64,000 bases of DNA from assembly GCA_026826555.1 (NCBI GenBank), contig JAKSZT010020895.1, forward strand, positions 87,436 through 151,435, written 5' to 3'. A program made the translations under genes and the position numbers. The DNA comes from Tolypeutes matacus. Taxonomy: Eukaryota; Chordata; Mammalia; Cingulata; Chlamyphoridae. Every line of letters begins with the position of its first letter. Position 1 is the stretch's first letter. Of this stretch, positions 35,991 through 48,507 are shown piece by piece. The notes beneath the pieces were generated by a model. That model worked only from the letters and a program-made list of their open reading frames with translations, was not told the origin of the DNA and did no database searches.

Positions 35991-36407
35991 TGTGGTAGCT
36001 TGGAATTGTTTGTTCCTCAGAAAATCATGTTCTTAAAGTTAATTTATTCCTGTGGGTGTAACTCCATTAAAAGTAGTACCCTTTGATTGGGTTACTTCAG
36101 TTAAGGCATGACCAAATGGGATGAATACAGAGAGGGAAGAGAAAGCCATGGAAGGAAACTGAAAACAATGAATCCTAGAAGAGAAGGGAGAGACAAGGAG
36201 ATGCCGCCACGTACCTTGCCATGGTACAAAGGAGTTCAGGATCACCAGCATCCCCAGTCTTTGGGAACAAGGCATGTCCTGATGATACCTTGATTTGGAC
36301 ATTTTTCTCAGCCTTGAATAGGTAAGCTTGTAAGCTTATCAAATCCTACTATTAAAAGCCAAATCATTTTATGGTATCTGTTTTCCACAGCTTAGAAAAC
36401 TGAAACA
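35991..36407 (+). mobile_element. Solo LTR, MaLR-like, with perfect 5-bp target duplication
   Basis: This 417-bp element starts TGTGGTAGCTTGG and ends CTGAAACA, the TG...CA ends of an LTR. GTAGT is repeated at 35986-35990 and 36408-36412, and a 5-bp duplication is right for ERVL/MaLR elements. The inner order ('ttattcctgtgggtgtaact', 'gggttacttcagttaaggca', 'ccttgatttggacatttttc') resembles MaLR LTRs. No second LTR or internal part is present. The open frames inside are incidental. Confidence 0.85.
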
Positions 36408-36412
36408 GTAGT

Positions 36413-37885
36413 CATCTGGAAACATTTTAAAATTGCATAATATTCACACCTGCTTCTTTAAATTTATTACAATCTTGTGAGGTGAATGTGGTTGCTCACT
36501 TTTATAATTACAGTTATACAATAAGGAAAGGCATTTTGTGCCTGCCATTACCTAAATACACACCTGATACTGCCTTACTGATTCTGTTTTATTTTGTTTT
36601 AAAATTTGTTTATTGGAAAGGAAATAAGGAGTGGAAATTTATTTTTATTCAAATAAAATGAACTATTTTTCCATCATGAATGACTGTCCTTTGAATCCAT
36701 CATATCTATCTCATGAAAAAAAGGGACTCAAAGACTTGATTCTTAAGTATGAATTTAAGATCCAATCCAGTAATTTTCAGGGACTCAGTTTAAAATCAGT
36801 TATGCAGCAGAAACTCATATCGCTACTGGAAAAAACACATATTTGACAAAAGAGTGTGGCTTAAAACTATACTCTAAAGTCCTTTAAAAAAAAAAAAAAG
36901 AAATATACAAAGACAAAATACTGAGTATAATGTGGATAAGATGTTGTCCTCTAAAGAAACCCATTTATTTGAAACTATAGCATCTTAAAATTGACTTTCT
37001 CTTTATGATCTTTTGAGTTGATTTTTTTGAATAAAGGAATATTTTTGAATATTCATCTATTTAAAAAATTAAAATATGTGAAGCACTCTGGGATTATTTT
37101 ATAGCTCCCTCCATTCAAATCATGTTTTTTAAAATATTAAGGCAAATTTTTATTCATGGTTGCATCCTAATTTATCAGTTGAGTTCATTCAAATTAACAA
37201 ATATATATATTTTTTTCTATGAGGAGAAAAGAATTTTGCTTTAGGAGCAAGGATGCACTCACTTTTGTCTATCAATATCTGACCAATGCTTCAATCCACA
37301 AATTAGACAAATTGATAACAAGATAATATGCATTAAAATTGCATTATCCCCTTTTCTCTTAGTTAAGTAGAAATAAAATATTCAGAATAACAAGTCCATG
37401 ATTTCATATTCACCAGGTCAAAATGGAAAAATAGTATATTTAATTCTCAAGTTAATAAAACTTTGCTCTTCATATCTCAGCTTAATTATCTTTCTCTTAA
37501 GAAGGAATTCATTGACACCCATTGTTCACATTGGGTCACTCACTTCATTCAATTAGCACTGTCATCATTTAATATTTGGTGACTTGAAAGCTTGATTACT
37601 ATCTAGATCTACCACTACACTGACACTCTAACTTTAAGGAAGGCAGGATTTTTGTCTGTCCACAAAATTATATACTCAGGGCATAAAGTAGTGCTTGGAA
37701 CATTTTCTCAGAACTCAGTAACATAAGTATACTCAGAGCATAAGTTTGTTTTTAACGAAAGTAGGTTAAGAAATGAGTAATAGTTAATTGTTATACTTAG
37801 CACTCATATGCAACTTTTTACTTACGGTACAATATATATTTTTTTACATATACTAACACATAATGTCCTCATAACCAGTCCAAGA
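36413..37885. other. AT-rich sequence, nothing recognised
   Basis: No gene or nameable repeat. An A13 run lies near 36887. Confidence 0.5.
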
Positions 37886-37887
37886 GG

Positions 37888-38050
37888 AGGGTCTATTCTT
37901 AATTATAATCACAGATCAAAGATGAGAAAACAGATGCTTATAAACTTTAAATTATTTGCTTAAAACTACACAGCTCAAATGAATGAAACCAGCATTCAAA
38001 ACTGTTTTCTGACCATAAAGGTCCTACTTTTAAGTGCTTTTATACATAAA
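37888..38050 (-). repeat. MIR SINE fragment, antisense
   Basis: Plus-strand blocks 'aaagatgagaaaacagatgc', 'acacagctcaaatgaatgaa' and 'ccagcattcaaaactgtttt' follow the antisense MIR order. Confidence 0.65.
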
Positions 38051-38279
38051 GTGAAACAACAAAATTATCCTTTCTCATTACCTTTGGATTATCAGACCTA
38101 ATCACAACTTATAAAGTAATGAGGGTCTTCCTTAGGTCAAGGGAAAAAATAAGAGAGAAAAGAATGTTTTAAATAATAAGGGAGAATTGGATTCACTAAA
38201 CCAGACAAATCATTCAATTGGTTGATACACATAGAATTTTCAGGGTTTTATACTGTTTAATCAATAAGATGAAGATATT

Positions 38280-38480
38280 AAAAATAGATGTAGAATGAGA
38301 AAAAAGATGAAGGAAGTGGAAGATGAGAAGAGACAGAAGGAGGAGAAATAGAGGTAGGAGGAAACAGAGACATAGAAAAGGAAGAGAATTTGGAAGAGTA
38401 GTTGTAGGAGAAGGAGAAGGAGAAAATCAGGATAAAGAAATGGGTGAAGATGGTGAAGAAGAAGTACATGGGAACATCCA
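38280..38480. repeat. Purine-rich low-complexity tract
   Basis: About 200 bp are dominated by A and G on the plus strand with many GGAGAA and GAAGAA units. The Arg- and Glu-rich open frame through it reflects this composition. Confidence 0.85.
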
Positions 38481-39690
38481 AGTGGATGAGATCAATTATA
38501 GCTATAATGATCTGAGGTTTCATTACATTTTCAAGATACATAAATGGAAGATTGGAAAGGTATTGAGTTGTCCAGAAAGGAGATATCTGAAGCAGCTACA
38601 CTGTATTCAATTTAAAAGAGACTATAGAAATTTCACTTCTATTTATGATGTAGAAATCTCCAAAAAAACATTGCAGCAATCTAACAATATTTTAAAAGAC
38701 AGATAATATAAAAATTCCATCTTTTTCATTAGCCCACCAGAAAGTTGAGGTTAAAAATATCCAAGTAATTTAAAATCCAAGGAAGAACAAAACTGTTAAA
38801 AAGGAGATGTACAAGTGAACAATTTCAACTTTGTCAGAGAGTGGAAGATAGAGTTGACCATAGTAAAGCAGCTACAAGAAATTCAGCTAAATTACAAAGA
38901 ATTGTTAAAGCCAAGTGTGGGCTAGAGTGCCAGTTGTAAAATGAAGAGAAAATTGGATTCAAGGGGTTTGCCTTCACACAGTCTTCACTGTAGGTCTTTA
39001 CCTAGTGTTCTTGAGAAAGACTGGTGGAAGAGTGGAAGGTTTTTCGGCAAATTCACCATGAAACCCACAAAATCCAAACATCCTCCTCTCTTACCAAATG
39101 AGGAACTGTTATTATTTTGCCAATTACAGCTTTATTCTTACTTTATCTATTCTTAAAATTAGGTAAAATTTATTGAGATACCTATCATAGAATTGTTCCT
39201 GCTTTCTGTGATCATCCAATCTATAACAGACATTTGCTTCCTAATAACTTCCCAGTAATTATCCCCACAAAAGGTCTAATTCCTATTATTGGTTCTATCT
39301 AACTCTCTCTAACTTAGAAACTTCACATTTTCCCATGGTTGTGTTCTTGATCACTACATTGAGTAATAAAGTCAACTTGTTGAAACACCAATGTACCTAG
39401 TGGTTTTTGGTTAAAAATCATTAACAATTACTTGTCCAAAAGATTTAGTAGATAGGATAAACAACATGCCCGGATACGTGAGAAATTTATTTGGACAAAT
39501 GTATACTCTAAGGTAGAGTCCAATAAAATGCTGGAAATAAAAATTTTAAAAGCCAACAAACACAATATCAGAAACAAGTAATTTCTTCAACATTTTCATC
39601 AGTAAAGTTACTACAGCTGAGGAAAAATGAGAGAACCTGAAGATAATTGATTAGGTATTAACCTAATAGGAAGAAAGCTAAAGTAATAAA
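38481..39690. other. Unique sequence, nothing recognised
   Basis: No supported feature. Confidence 0.5.
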
Positions 39691-39694
39691 CTAA

Positions 39695-40330
39695 AGTGGG
39701 AAAATATTACCAAAGAATTTTTGGACAATACCAAACAATTTTAAATACACATAGTTAGAGTTCTACAAGAATAGAGAGGAAATGGAGCAGAAAAAATATT
39801 TAAGGAGATAATGGCCAAGACTTTTCCAAAGATAAGGAAAGACATTAAATCACAGGGCCATGAATGTCAGCAATATCCCAGAGAAGATAAATACAAAAAG
39901 AAAATCAACTGACCATAAAGCATCAAACTCACCACTGAAAAACAAAGATAAGAATACAATAAAAAAGGAATTCACAGGAAAATACATGTAATATACAAAA
40001 GAATAAATTTATAATTATTATAAGAGATTTGTCATCTATTATTGTATAAGTTAGAAGATAATGGAACACTGTATTTAAAGTATGGAAAGATAAAACTCAT
40101 TCCAGGTTTAAATACCCACTGAAAACAACTTTCTCATTTAAGAATAAAATAAAAGCTTTTTAGGAACATTAACATGAGTTAATGAGTTTTTGCTTTAAAA
40201 ATTATCCAGACAAGAATATAATAACAGGAAGACAATAAAAGTAGGCATAATTGCCACTGAAAATGTAAAAGTGAAGGTAAATATATAAAATAGTTGTTTT
40301 TAAAATATTTTATTGCTTTCAAAATAATTG
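39695..40330 (+). mobile_element. Old L1 (L1M-type) ORF1-region fragment
   Basis: The stretch 'gaggaaatggagcagaaaaa', 'aatggccaagacttttccaa' and 'tatcccagagaagataaata', followed by 'actcaccactgaaaaacaaa' and 'aatggaacactgtatttaaa', resembles the ORF1 end of old L1M elements. Related wording occurs at 50270-50580. No frame is open. Confidence 0.5.
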
Positions 40331-40762
40331 TTTAAGGCAAAACTGGGTCGATTAATTCTTGGCTTTTACTTATATATAAAAGTACAATTTATGAGAAAAA
40401 ACAATAATTATTGGTCAATAATATAAATATAAATATATTCTTCCATGAATTAGAACAAATGTATGGTACTATTCCAGGAAGTTAATAACAGGGTGGTGAA
40501 TAGGCAAAAATATACGTAAATCAAACTATGAACTTTAGTGAATTATAAAATGTAAATATTCCTCCATCAATTGTAAGTAACAAAACAATACATTAACTGA
40601 AAGGAACCAGATACAAAGTACTACATCTAAAGAAAATGTAAATAATTTATTGAGATGGAATTAGTTTAACAGGAAGAGATAAAGGGATTGAGAGGTAATT
40701 GCTGCAGGATAGGGGACTTTTCTGATAAGAGTAGTATAATTTTGTAAAAAAAAAAATCATAT
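40331..40762. other. AT-rich sequence, nothing recognised
   Basis: Possibly more of the old L1, but too diverged to say. Confidence 0.4.
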
Positions 40763-40880
40763 GGTAAAGTGGTGATTAAGAATATGAACTCTAAAGTTAG
40801 ACTGAATAGGTTCTCTTTGAGCCTGTTCACAAACGGTTGACTGACCATGAATTAGCTATGAAACAGCTCCGTGCATGTGT
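40763..40880 (+). repeat. MIR SINE fragment
   Basis: 'gtggtgattaagaatatgaa', 'tctaaagttagactgaatag' and 'gaccatgaattagctatgaa' match the first half of MIR in order. Confidence 0.7.
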
Positions 40881-40889
40881 ACCAACATT

Positions 40890-41745
40890 TCTAAAATTCA
40901 ATCATTCAAATACATTTATTGAGGCACTCTTCTAGGTGGAGGGACTAGAGCATTGAATGTTATTGATAAAAAAATGTTGTGCTTATAGAGGTTTCAGTGT
41001 GGAGGAAAATGGAGTAAACAAAAGGCATAATCAAAATACATACAATGTTAGATGAGGTAACTGCTATGGAAAACAAATGCAGCACTGATGAAGGATGGGG
41101 TAGGTGTGATTGCTGTGATTTTAAATATGGTAAGGGATGGTTTTATGAGTAAAAGAATGAGAAAAGACCCATGCAGTTACTTTGGGAAAGGGAATTTCAA
41201 GAAGAAGAAACTTTGGAATTTTCCAGGTTCTTCAGAACTAATGTGTATAGGGAAGGCTGAGGAGGTCAGTGTTGAGGCTCCAAAATGAGAGTGATAGACA
41301 CAATGAGAAAGGATGGTTTCGTAGAAGTAAGGAGTAGAGGCAAGATCATATTGGACCTTTAGACTCTTGTAAAAAAAATTTATTTTGACTTAATTTTATG
41401 GCAATTCTTGTAAGCTTTGTGAAGAAAAGTGATATGACACAACCTATCTTTTAGCAGTATCACTGGTCCTACATTGAGATTAGACTTAAAGGATATAAAG
41501 CAGAGCAGAGAAAGATAATCCATAAGTATGTGAAATAATATAAAGACAGACATGATTCTTTGGGTCAGATTGTAAGCAGAGGAGATGTTGAAAAATATTT
41601 ACACACCAAATATATTCTGAAAATCCATATAATATGCTGATGGACTTGATGTCAGATGTGTGATGTAGAGAAAATTCCAGGATGACTCTTATGTCTTTGC
41701 CTGAACAAATAGGAGATGGCTTCTCATCACCTGACTAAATTTTAG
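40890..41745 (+). repeat. Ancient mammalian interspersed repeat (L2-like)
   Basis: It opens with 'caaatacatttattgaggca' and 'cttctaggtggagggactag'. Later it has 'gttagatgaggtaactgcta', 'gatcatattggacctttaga' and 'tgatatgacacaacctatct'. I recognise this series from a widely spread old mammalian repeat that begins 'caacaaatatttattgagca'. The family name is uncertain. Confidence 0.45.
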
Positions 41746-42332
41746 ATATTGCAAGTATCTACCTGAGAGTTATCTTGTGAAGATAATCTTGTTAATTACA
41801 TATCTAAAATCCTTTGAAAGCTGTCTGGCATTCAGTAAGTACTCTGTAAATACAACATATTTTTCACAATTATTTTATAGCATTAATCATTTCCATACAA
41901 ATTTATCATTTGTATTTTGTCATGCTCATTCCAGTCTTATTTCTTTATCATTTCCCAATAGTACAACTCTACAATAAATGGAATTTTGACATACTACCAT
42001 GAATGAAATGATTTTGTCTTAAAAATATTTCGGACCACATTTTACAAAAAATGTGATATGCACTGAATTAGAGACAATGTAAATAGGCTAGAGTTTCTAT
42101 ATTGTCCAAGTTTATATTACATTTATTAAATAACTTTATCAATGCCTCTAGAATATATTATGAGAGGGCAGGCTAGTTTGAATTTTCTGAACATATTATT
42201 GTCTGAAAAATTAGAGGAACCATTGATTATTGTTGCCAACAAAAACCAAAAGAATATATTTTCTAAATAATAGAAATGTACACAAATGAAAGAAAGACTA
42301 ACACAGGTCATAAAAAATTCCAGAAAACGTAA
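41746..42332. other. AT-rich sequence, nothing recognised
   Basis: No supported feature. Confidence 0.5.
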
Positions 42333-42831
42333 AGTGTGTTCAGTGCATCCCATTTGTGCACTGCATCCACCTCAGGAGCTAGCAAGGGAGGTTGGCAGAA
42401 AAAAAGACTCCAGGCAGAGAGGGAAGCTTGTTCATACCAGCACAGCTTCTGTCCACTCCAGACATACGGGCATGCTCTCTCTCAGACACACAGGCAAGCA
42501 AGCATGCAGTCAAGCATACAAGCAAGCAGGCAGGCTGTTCTTTATTTGCAGGGTTATACAAACACCATTGTTATCACTTAAATGTTACATAGAAAGAACA
42601 CAAATGCAACTTTCCAGAACCATTTCTGCTGTGCCCAGGGAGTTTGAATTAGATACAAGGCCTGCTGAGCCAGGAGACAAAGGGTGCTGTGAACTAATAG
42701 CTGATTCAATAGTTGGACTGCTGCCTGGGCAGTTGGGCCACTGCCCAGGTCTTTAACCTTCACAGTTTAACTCTTACAGTTTAACCCTCATAGGCTGCTG
42801 CCTGAGTCTCAACCCTTACAAAGGGCCAACA
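42333..42831 (-). mobile_element. Candidate LTR (endogenous retrovirus), unclassified
   Basis: On the minus strand it begins TGTTGGCCCTTTGTAAGG, contains three loose copies of a GGTTAAACTGT unit (about 42760-42800), and has AATAAAGAACAGCC (about 42537-42550), which looks like a polyadenylation signal. A GCTTGCTTG-rich stretch follows and the plus-strand left end is TG. Length and plan suit an LTR. I could not find a matching target duplication. Confidence 0.4.
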
Positions 42832-44620
42832 AATATAAGAAAAGACACAATACATGTCCAAGAGGAGAGATTCATTTTAAAAATACAGTATTAAAAACAA
42901 ATGTTTTTTCTAAAACAGCTAATTGTAAACAAAAGAGAACCATTGTAATAAATATAGATTCTAGAAAACATAAAGTTCAGAGCAAACTAAACCTTTTTTT
43001 AAAATTTTATTTTAACTTCAAAAAATGAAATGACAGACAAAAGGCAGCTTAACAAATTATGGAAGCATTAATTTAAAAAGCCTTGTCTAGGCACATTTAC
43101 CTTATTTAATCCTAAGAACACAATTATTTTTCTGTTGCCTTAAAAGATGAATAAATGAGCACAGATTATTTAAATGATATAACCAAGATATTCTTGTTAA
43201 TGAAGAAAATGGAAAAAAGCTTTCTTATATTCACATCTCATAAAACTAAATCCCAGATTCTCTTTCATTAAAAAATCAATATAGACATTTATAGGGGTAT
43301 TATATATCTTACAACTTTTATATGATTTCATTATGTAGAGGAAAGTAATGTACATCTTAACTATTTGAGTAAATTAATAAACAATGAAGAACTTACAAGA
43401 ATTCACTAAAATTTAATCCTAAACCAGAGGATAAATATTAATATGTCAAAATTAATTTAATAAACTGCACCAATATAATTTTAAAAAGAAAACCTTGGTA
43501 AAAATTAAAAGAATACAAGTCACTTGAAGGCAAAAAATATATCTAATAACCATTGTTTAAATTCAAATAAAAATAATAAAAATAGGAAATGAAAAAACAG
43601 TTCTTACATATACATTGAATAGTAGAGAAAATTAAGACTGCAATTCCTGATTATGTAAAGGCATTTTTAAAAGGAAATATTAGTTAATTCTTAAAATCTA
43701 CAAGGTTCCTATTTTGGATAAGGGAAATGTTTCCATACATTTTATACTTAATATTTGGCTAGAAGACCATGAACAAAACTCTCAAAAATGATTAGGATTT
43801 TTCCATTTTCTGTAAAAAAATTTAAAATATTTGCCAAATTTCTTCAATATTCATATATTTTTTCTATAACAATTATATAAAAATATTTGACTATTCTCTA
43901 AGAACAAATATTGAAGTGCTCTTTTCCATTTCATCTGTTTGTTTATTTATGAATAAGATTAAGCAAAAATATTTATAAATCTATTGTGTATCAAAAATTT
44001 ATCAAGAATATATGCATTCTGATTATTTTGGTCAAAATGTATTAGTATTGCACTAAATTCTTTCCATTCATCATATGATTTTATGTATAAAATAACTCTA
44101 AAGATTCTGATTTATTTGTTATATATAGTGGAAGAAACTAGATTTAAAATTTCAGTTATTGCTAAGTGATATATGCCTAAAAACCTGACAGTTCTGGAAT
44201 CTAAATCTGGATGTTCTAGTCCAAACCAGACTATTTAAGACTATGTTAAATTTCTTCTTTACAGAATAAATTGAATACTTTCTGAAAGAGCATTCCATAA
44301 TACAATGTTCTGAAATTTGAATATGTGTTGGTATTTCTATCATACAAATTGAAGAATAACACCGATTTTTTCATTGCACATTCATTACCCTTAGTATCAC
44401 ATAAATTAAAACCACAGAATTAACACATACATCAACACTTCCAATTACTAAATGATTTATAAAATAAATTCTTGGAAATGTTCCAGATCATGCATGGTTT
44501 AATAGAGGAAGTCTCAAATAGTTTTAAATAGAAACTATTTAAAGGATGATGCTATGTTTAGAGACAGACCAATAAATACCCAAATAGGAAAGAAAGAAGA
44601 ATGAGTTTAATGTTTAGCAT
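42832..44620. other. AT-rich sequence downstream of an OR pseudogene
   Basis: No gene, RNA or nameable repeat. It lies on the 3' side of the receptor pseudogene. Confidence 0.5.
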
Positions 44621-44625
44621 CACTG

Positions 44626-45580
44626 TCACTTCAATTGCCAGGAGCCTTCTCTCTTCTGCATGATTCTAATCAGAACATTTTTCACCTCTTTGTTTATAAG
44701 ACTATAAATGAGTGGATTCAGCATGGGGATCACCATAGTATAAAACACAAAGGCCACTTGATCTTTTCCCAAGGAGTAGGGCTTCTTTGGTTTTAAATAA
44801 GTAAAAATTGAAGTGACATAATAGATGGTGACTCCTAGGAGGTGGGAAGACAAGTAGAGAAGGCTTTGTGTTTTCCTGAAGTGGAATTAATTTTCAGTAT
44901 AGTAGACAGAATGAACCTATAAGACACAGAGATTGTGCTAAGAGACACAATTACATTTAAATTAGCAAAAATTAATATAATGATTTCACTGTCATGAATG
45001 TCAGTGCAGGACAGGGCTAAAATTGGTGTTAAATCACAGAAGACATGATAGATTATACTGGACTTGCAGAAATGCAAACTGCTCATGAAAAGAAGGTTAA
45101 CTAATGATTCAGTGAAACCAATCATGTAGGAACCAGTGATGAGTGCATGACAGAGTTGTCTGGAAATAACAACTGGTTATTGCAGATAACCACATAGTGC
45201 TCATAGGACATTGAAGAGAGAAGGAAAAATTCAATAATAGCCAATATGAAAAAAAAAAAAAAAAGACATCTGTGTGAAGAAACCCATGAATGAAATAAAC
45301 TTGTTGGAAGTGAGTAAACATTCTAAGGTTTTAGGTGTGATGACCATTAAGTAACTGAGGTCAAGGAATGACAGGTGGCTGAGGAAAATGTATGTGAGGT
45401 ATGAAGCTGGGTATTCAGGTGAATTATCATTATCATACCTGCATTCCCCAGCAGGGTAATAAGGTATATCAGGAGAAACAGCATAAAGATGACTTGCCTG
45501 ATCGCTTCAGAGTCTGTGAGTCCAATAAGGATGAAGTCAAGAATATTTGTGTTACTCTTACTTCCTACAATAGCATTCAA
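44626..45580 (-). pseudogene. Olfactory receptor pseudogene, OR5/OR8/OR9-like (class II)
   Basis: ATG at 45580 and stop at 44626 give a span of 955 bp, right for a one-exon receptor of about 310 codons. In order: FILIGLTDS at the N-terminus, TM1 with LLGNAGMI, a TM2 part in another frame ([14 protein letters not shown]), MSYEHYVVIC in place of [27 protein letters not shown] in the second loop, SVSYRFIL in TM5, [15 protein letters not shown] before TM6, and [16 protein letters not shown] with NKEVKN in TM7. Frameshifts lie near 45398, 45170 and 44850, with a T-tract (A on plus, 45250-45264) in TM3. The G-protein-coupling DRY is changed to EHY. The gene once encoded an odorant receptor of olfactory cilia. 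Confidence 0.93.
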
Positions 45581-46830
45581 TTTTTACAAATTTTTGAGAA
45601 ATACAAGATGATATTTGGCATGAATGAATTCAAAACTATTTTTGTTTACAGGAATGAATTGTATTTTTAAAAAATCAGCTTAGTATCCTAGAAATACATA
45701 ATAAAAAGTAGTTTGTAAAATATGAATGAAATAATCTTAGCTTGTCAATTACAAATTAGGTTAAATCAATATTTGGATGTTATGTAATAGAAATTCATAT
45801 ATACATATCTACATTGCATAAGTAGAAGGAATATGACATAAATATTCTTCTTCATTAACACATTTATCTAAATGAAAATATTATACTATAGGTATTTCCA
45901 TTGTACAGACTTTTAGATGGTAAAATGTGGAGGAACTTAAGTTACTTACCCATAGACACAACCATTAATTATTATTGACTCTGTGATTCTAACCAGATTA
46001 GTTGCATCCAGAGATCATGCTGATAACACTCTAATTTCACACATCAAAATATGCTTGTTATGTAAAACAATCATTGCATTTTAATGCCTCATTTATTGTT
46101 CTTTTCTATCCAATATTATTTAGCACAAATGACAAGTGAGAAATTAAAGGTGTATTAATATTATAGAATACATATTACTATTAATATTTGGACATGTTTT
46201 TTAAGAGATTGTTACATCAAATTTCTTTGAAAAATTATATTTTCAATTTATGTATATTGCTTGATAACCTTGATTCCATCAGTTCTGTAAATCCCATTCT
46301 ACAAATTTTGGGATTGCTTAAGTAAAGTATATGTGATACATATAAGCATATCCATATCTTTCTAATAATATCCCATATTTTTTAGATAAACTAAAATGAT
46401 GAAACTTTAAAATTAATACTTACCAAAAGTCAAAGTGGGTGAAAAACTTCTACCAGCTTTATCCTTCTAAAAAGTTTTCAACCTTAAATTTTTCTCACAA
46501 ATAAAATATGTAATCCATTAGAAGCCTTAATTTTCTGCAATATTATAATTGTTTCCATTAAGATAACATAAATTTAATTTTGAAATTATTTTAAATTGCA
46601 GAGCAGAATAAATCAACCTAAAATTTTTATTCAGGTCCTGGTCAAAGAGTAATTTCAATGGGAAATTATGTCTCACTAAGGAGCTATGGTGAACACCAAC
46701 AAGGAAAGTATCCTTTGTCTTTCACCTTAATGCAATGGCACCTCTTATTTTGAGGATTGCCGATAATGCACTATTTGTTCACCTTTGGAACTGATTTCCA
46801 AGGAAGATTTCTTGGCATGGTGCCAAGGAT
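45581..46830. other. AT-rich 5' flank of the OR pseudogene
   Basis: OR genes usually have a non-coding upstream exon within a few kilobases. I cannot identify one here, and no repeat is recognisable. Confidence 0.45.
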
Positions 46831-48250
46831 AAGTTTAAGGACTCATTCTCCAAAGGAGCAGCAACAGTACCCTGAGTGCAGGGGCAGAGTCTGGCAAAGG
46901 AGGATGGTCCACTAATGGGTTCTTGTTATTGATGACTAGCCTTATGAGTCTTTGCCCTTGTAATAGAAACTTAGCCTACTCTTATGGGGTGCCTAATGGT
47001 TGCCAACTAAGATCCAAATTTTTGTCAAATGTGGCCTTTCTCTAAGCCAAACTCACCATATGAATGCATTACCTTCCCCCCAGCATGGGGAATGACTCCC
47101 GGGGATAAGCCTCCCTGGCAAAGAGGGATTAATATAAAGTGCCAACTGACAATATGACTGGAAAAAGACCTTGAATAAAAGGGGGGAAAGACAAAGACAA
47201 ATGAGTTCATATTGCTAAGAGACTTCAAAGAGAGTGGGGAGGTCATCACAGAGGGAACGCTTACACACACCTCAGTAGGATCTCATAAAACACCAAAGTG
47301 GATAACACCTCAGACAGAAGGGCTCCTGAGGGCTCTGGAGACACCCAGGTCCTATATAAGAGGGGATAAGTCCAGAGATTTATGTCTTATCAGTGGACTA
47401 TACTTTGGAATCTGTGCTCCAGAGAGTGACAAAGTTGGACTCAAATAAGTTCTCCCTGCACATGGTCCATCAGTCCCTTCTATTCAAATGTATATGTGGT
47501 GCTGGAGTTTGTAGGTGTACTTCCAGAGACTGGAGACTTTGGCCTGCCCATGAGCCAGCTGTGCCTGGAATCTCGGTGGAGCTGCAACTCTTACTCCACA
47601 GCTCAATGGACTCATCCAAGTCACCTGGCAAGGAGATGATGATGGACAATGGCCATTGCAGGGGATGGAGAGAGTCTGCAACTGCAGGCAAGATAATCCC
47701 ATCCATCTTATCCATGGGGTATAAGCCCCCTCTCACTTGGATGTGGAGTGGACATCACCATCCCAGGCTCTGCAAGATTGGGGAAAGAGCTATGGACTAG
47801 AGTGGACTTACTGGCATTCTGTTGTAGAAATATTCTGATTCAAGCAATGGAAGAAATTACAACATTGAGGTAGAGCCAGGGGCCACTGGATGCTTTTGGG
47901 GCAGGGAGAGGGAAAAGCAGTTGTAATACAGGGTCTTTTTTGGGACTTGGGAATTATCCTGAGTGACATTGCAATGACAGATATAGCCCATTTTACATCA
48001 GCATATAACATGCAGAACTGTGTAGAAGAGAGTGGGGTATACAATGTGAACTATGGTCCATGCTTAGTGGCAAACACCCAGGATATGTATATCCATTACA
48101 GTTGATGTGCCACACTAATAAAAGATGTTTATGTGGGAGGTTATGGGACGTGTGGGAGGTGGGGAACATGGGAATCCCTTTAATTTTTGTGTAACATTTT
48201 TCTAATCTCAACATCTTTTAAAATATTTTTTAAAAGGTTCAAGGACTAAT
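46831..48250 (+). mobile_element. R1 retroposon copy, 5' truncated, with target-site duplication
   Basis: The body (about 46847-48234) matches the reference R1 from about 200-300 bp inside its 5' end. The flanks AAGTTTAAGGACTCAT (46831-46846) and AGGTTCAAGGACTAAT (48235-48250) agree at 13 of 16 positions. The 3' end stops after 'tctaatctcaacatctttta' and an A/T-rich tail, so it lacks the last ~130 bp of the reference copy. Open frames at 47212-47448 and 47393-47800 correspond to those of the reference. Confidence 0.87.
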
Positions 48251-48507
48251 GCATGCATGTTAATTTGGAGCAAAGATTTGCCTTCCCCTTAGTAGTCATA
48301 TAATGTTGAGCAGCATAGTATTAATTTTTAGTATTAATTTTTGATGGTCTAGTTTATGACTGGATAAAATGAATGTATTTTGAGAGAAATAGTTAATCTC
48401 TGACTACTAGGACAGATCATTAACCACTAAGGATGGAATAATACCTTTCTCACAATAAAACATTTTATATTTAAAAGTGTGACACTATCATATGATTAAT
48501 CATTATT

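Noticed and set aside
38323..38706. Arg/Glu-rich 127-codon open frame
   Set aside because: The purine-rich low-complexity tract produces it; the minus strand shows a matching Ser/Phe-rich frame.
42286..42756. A 156-codon plus-strand open frame with Gln/Ala-rich repeats
   Set aside because: It crosses the short repeats of a candidate LTR and overlaps other frames of similar length. No family signature.
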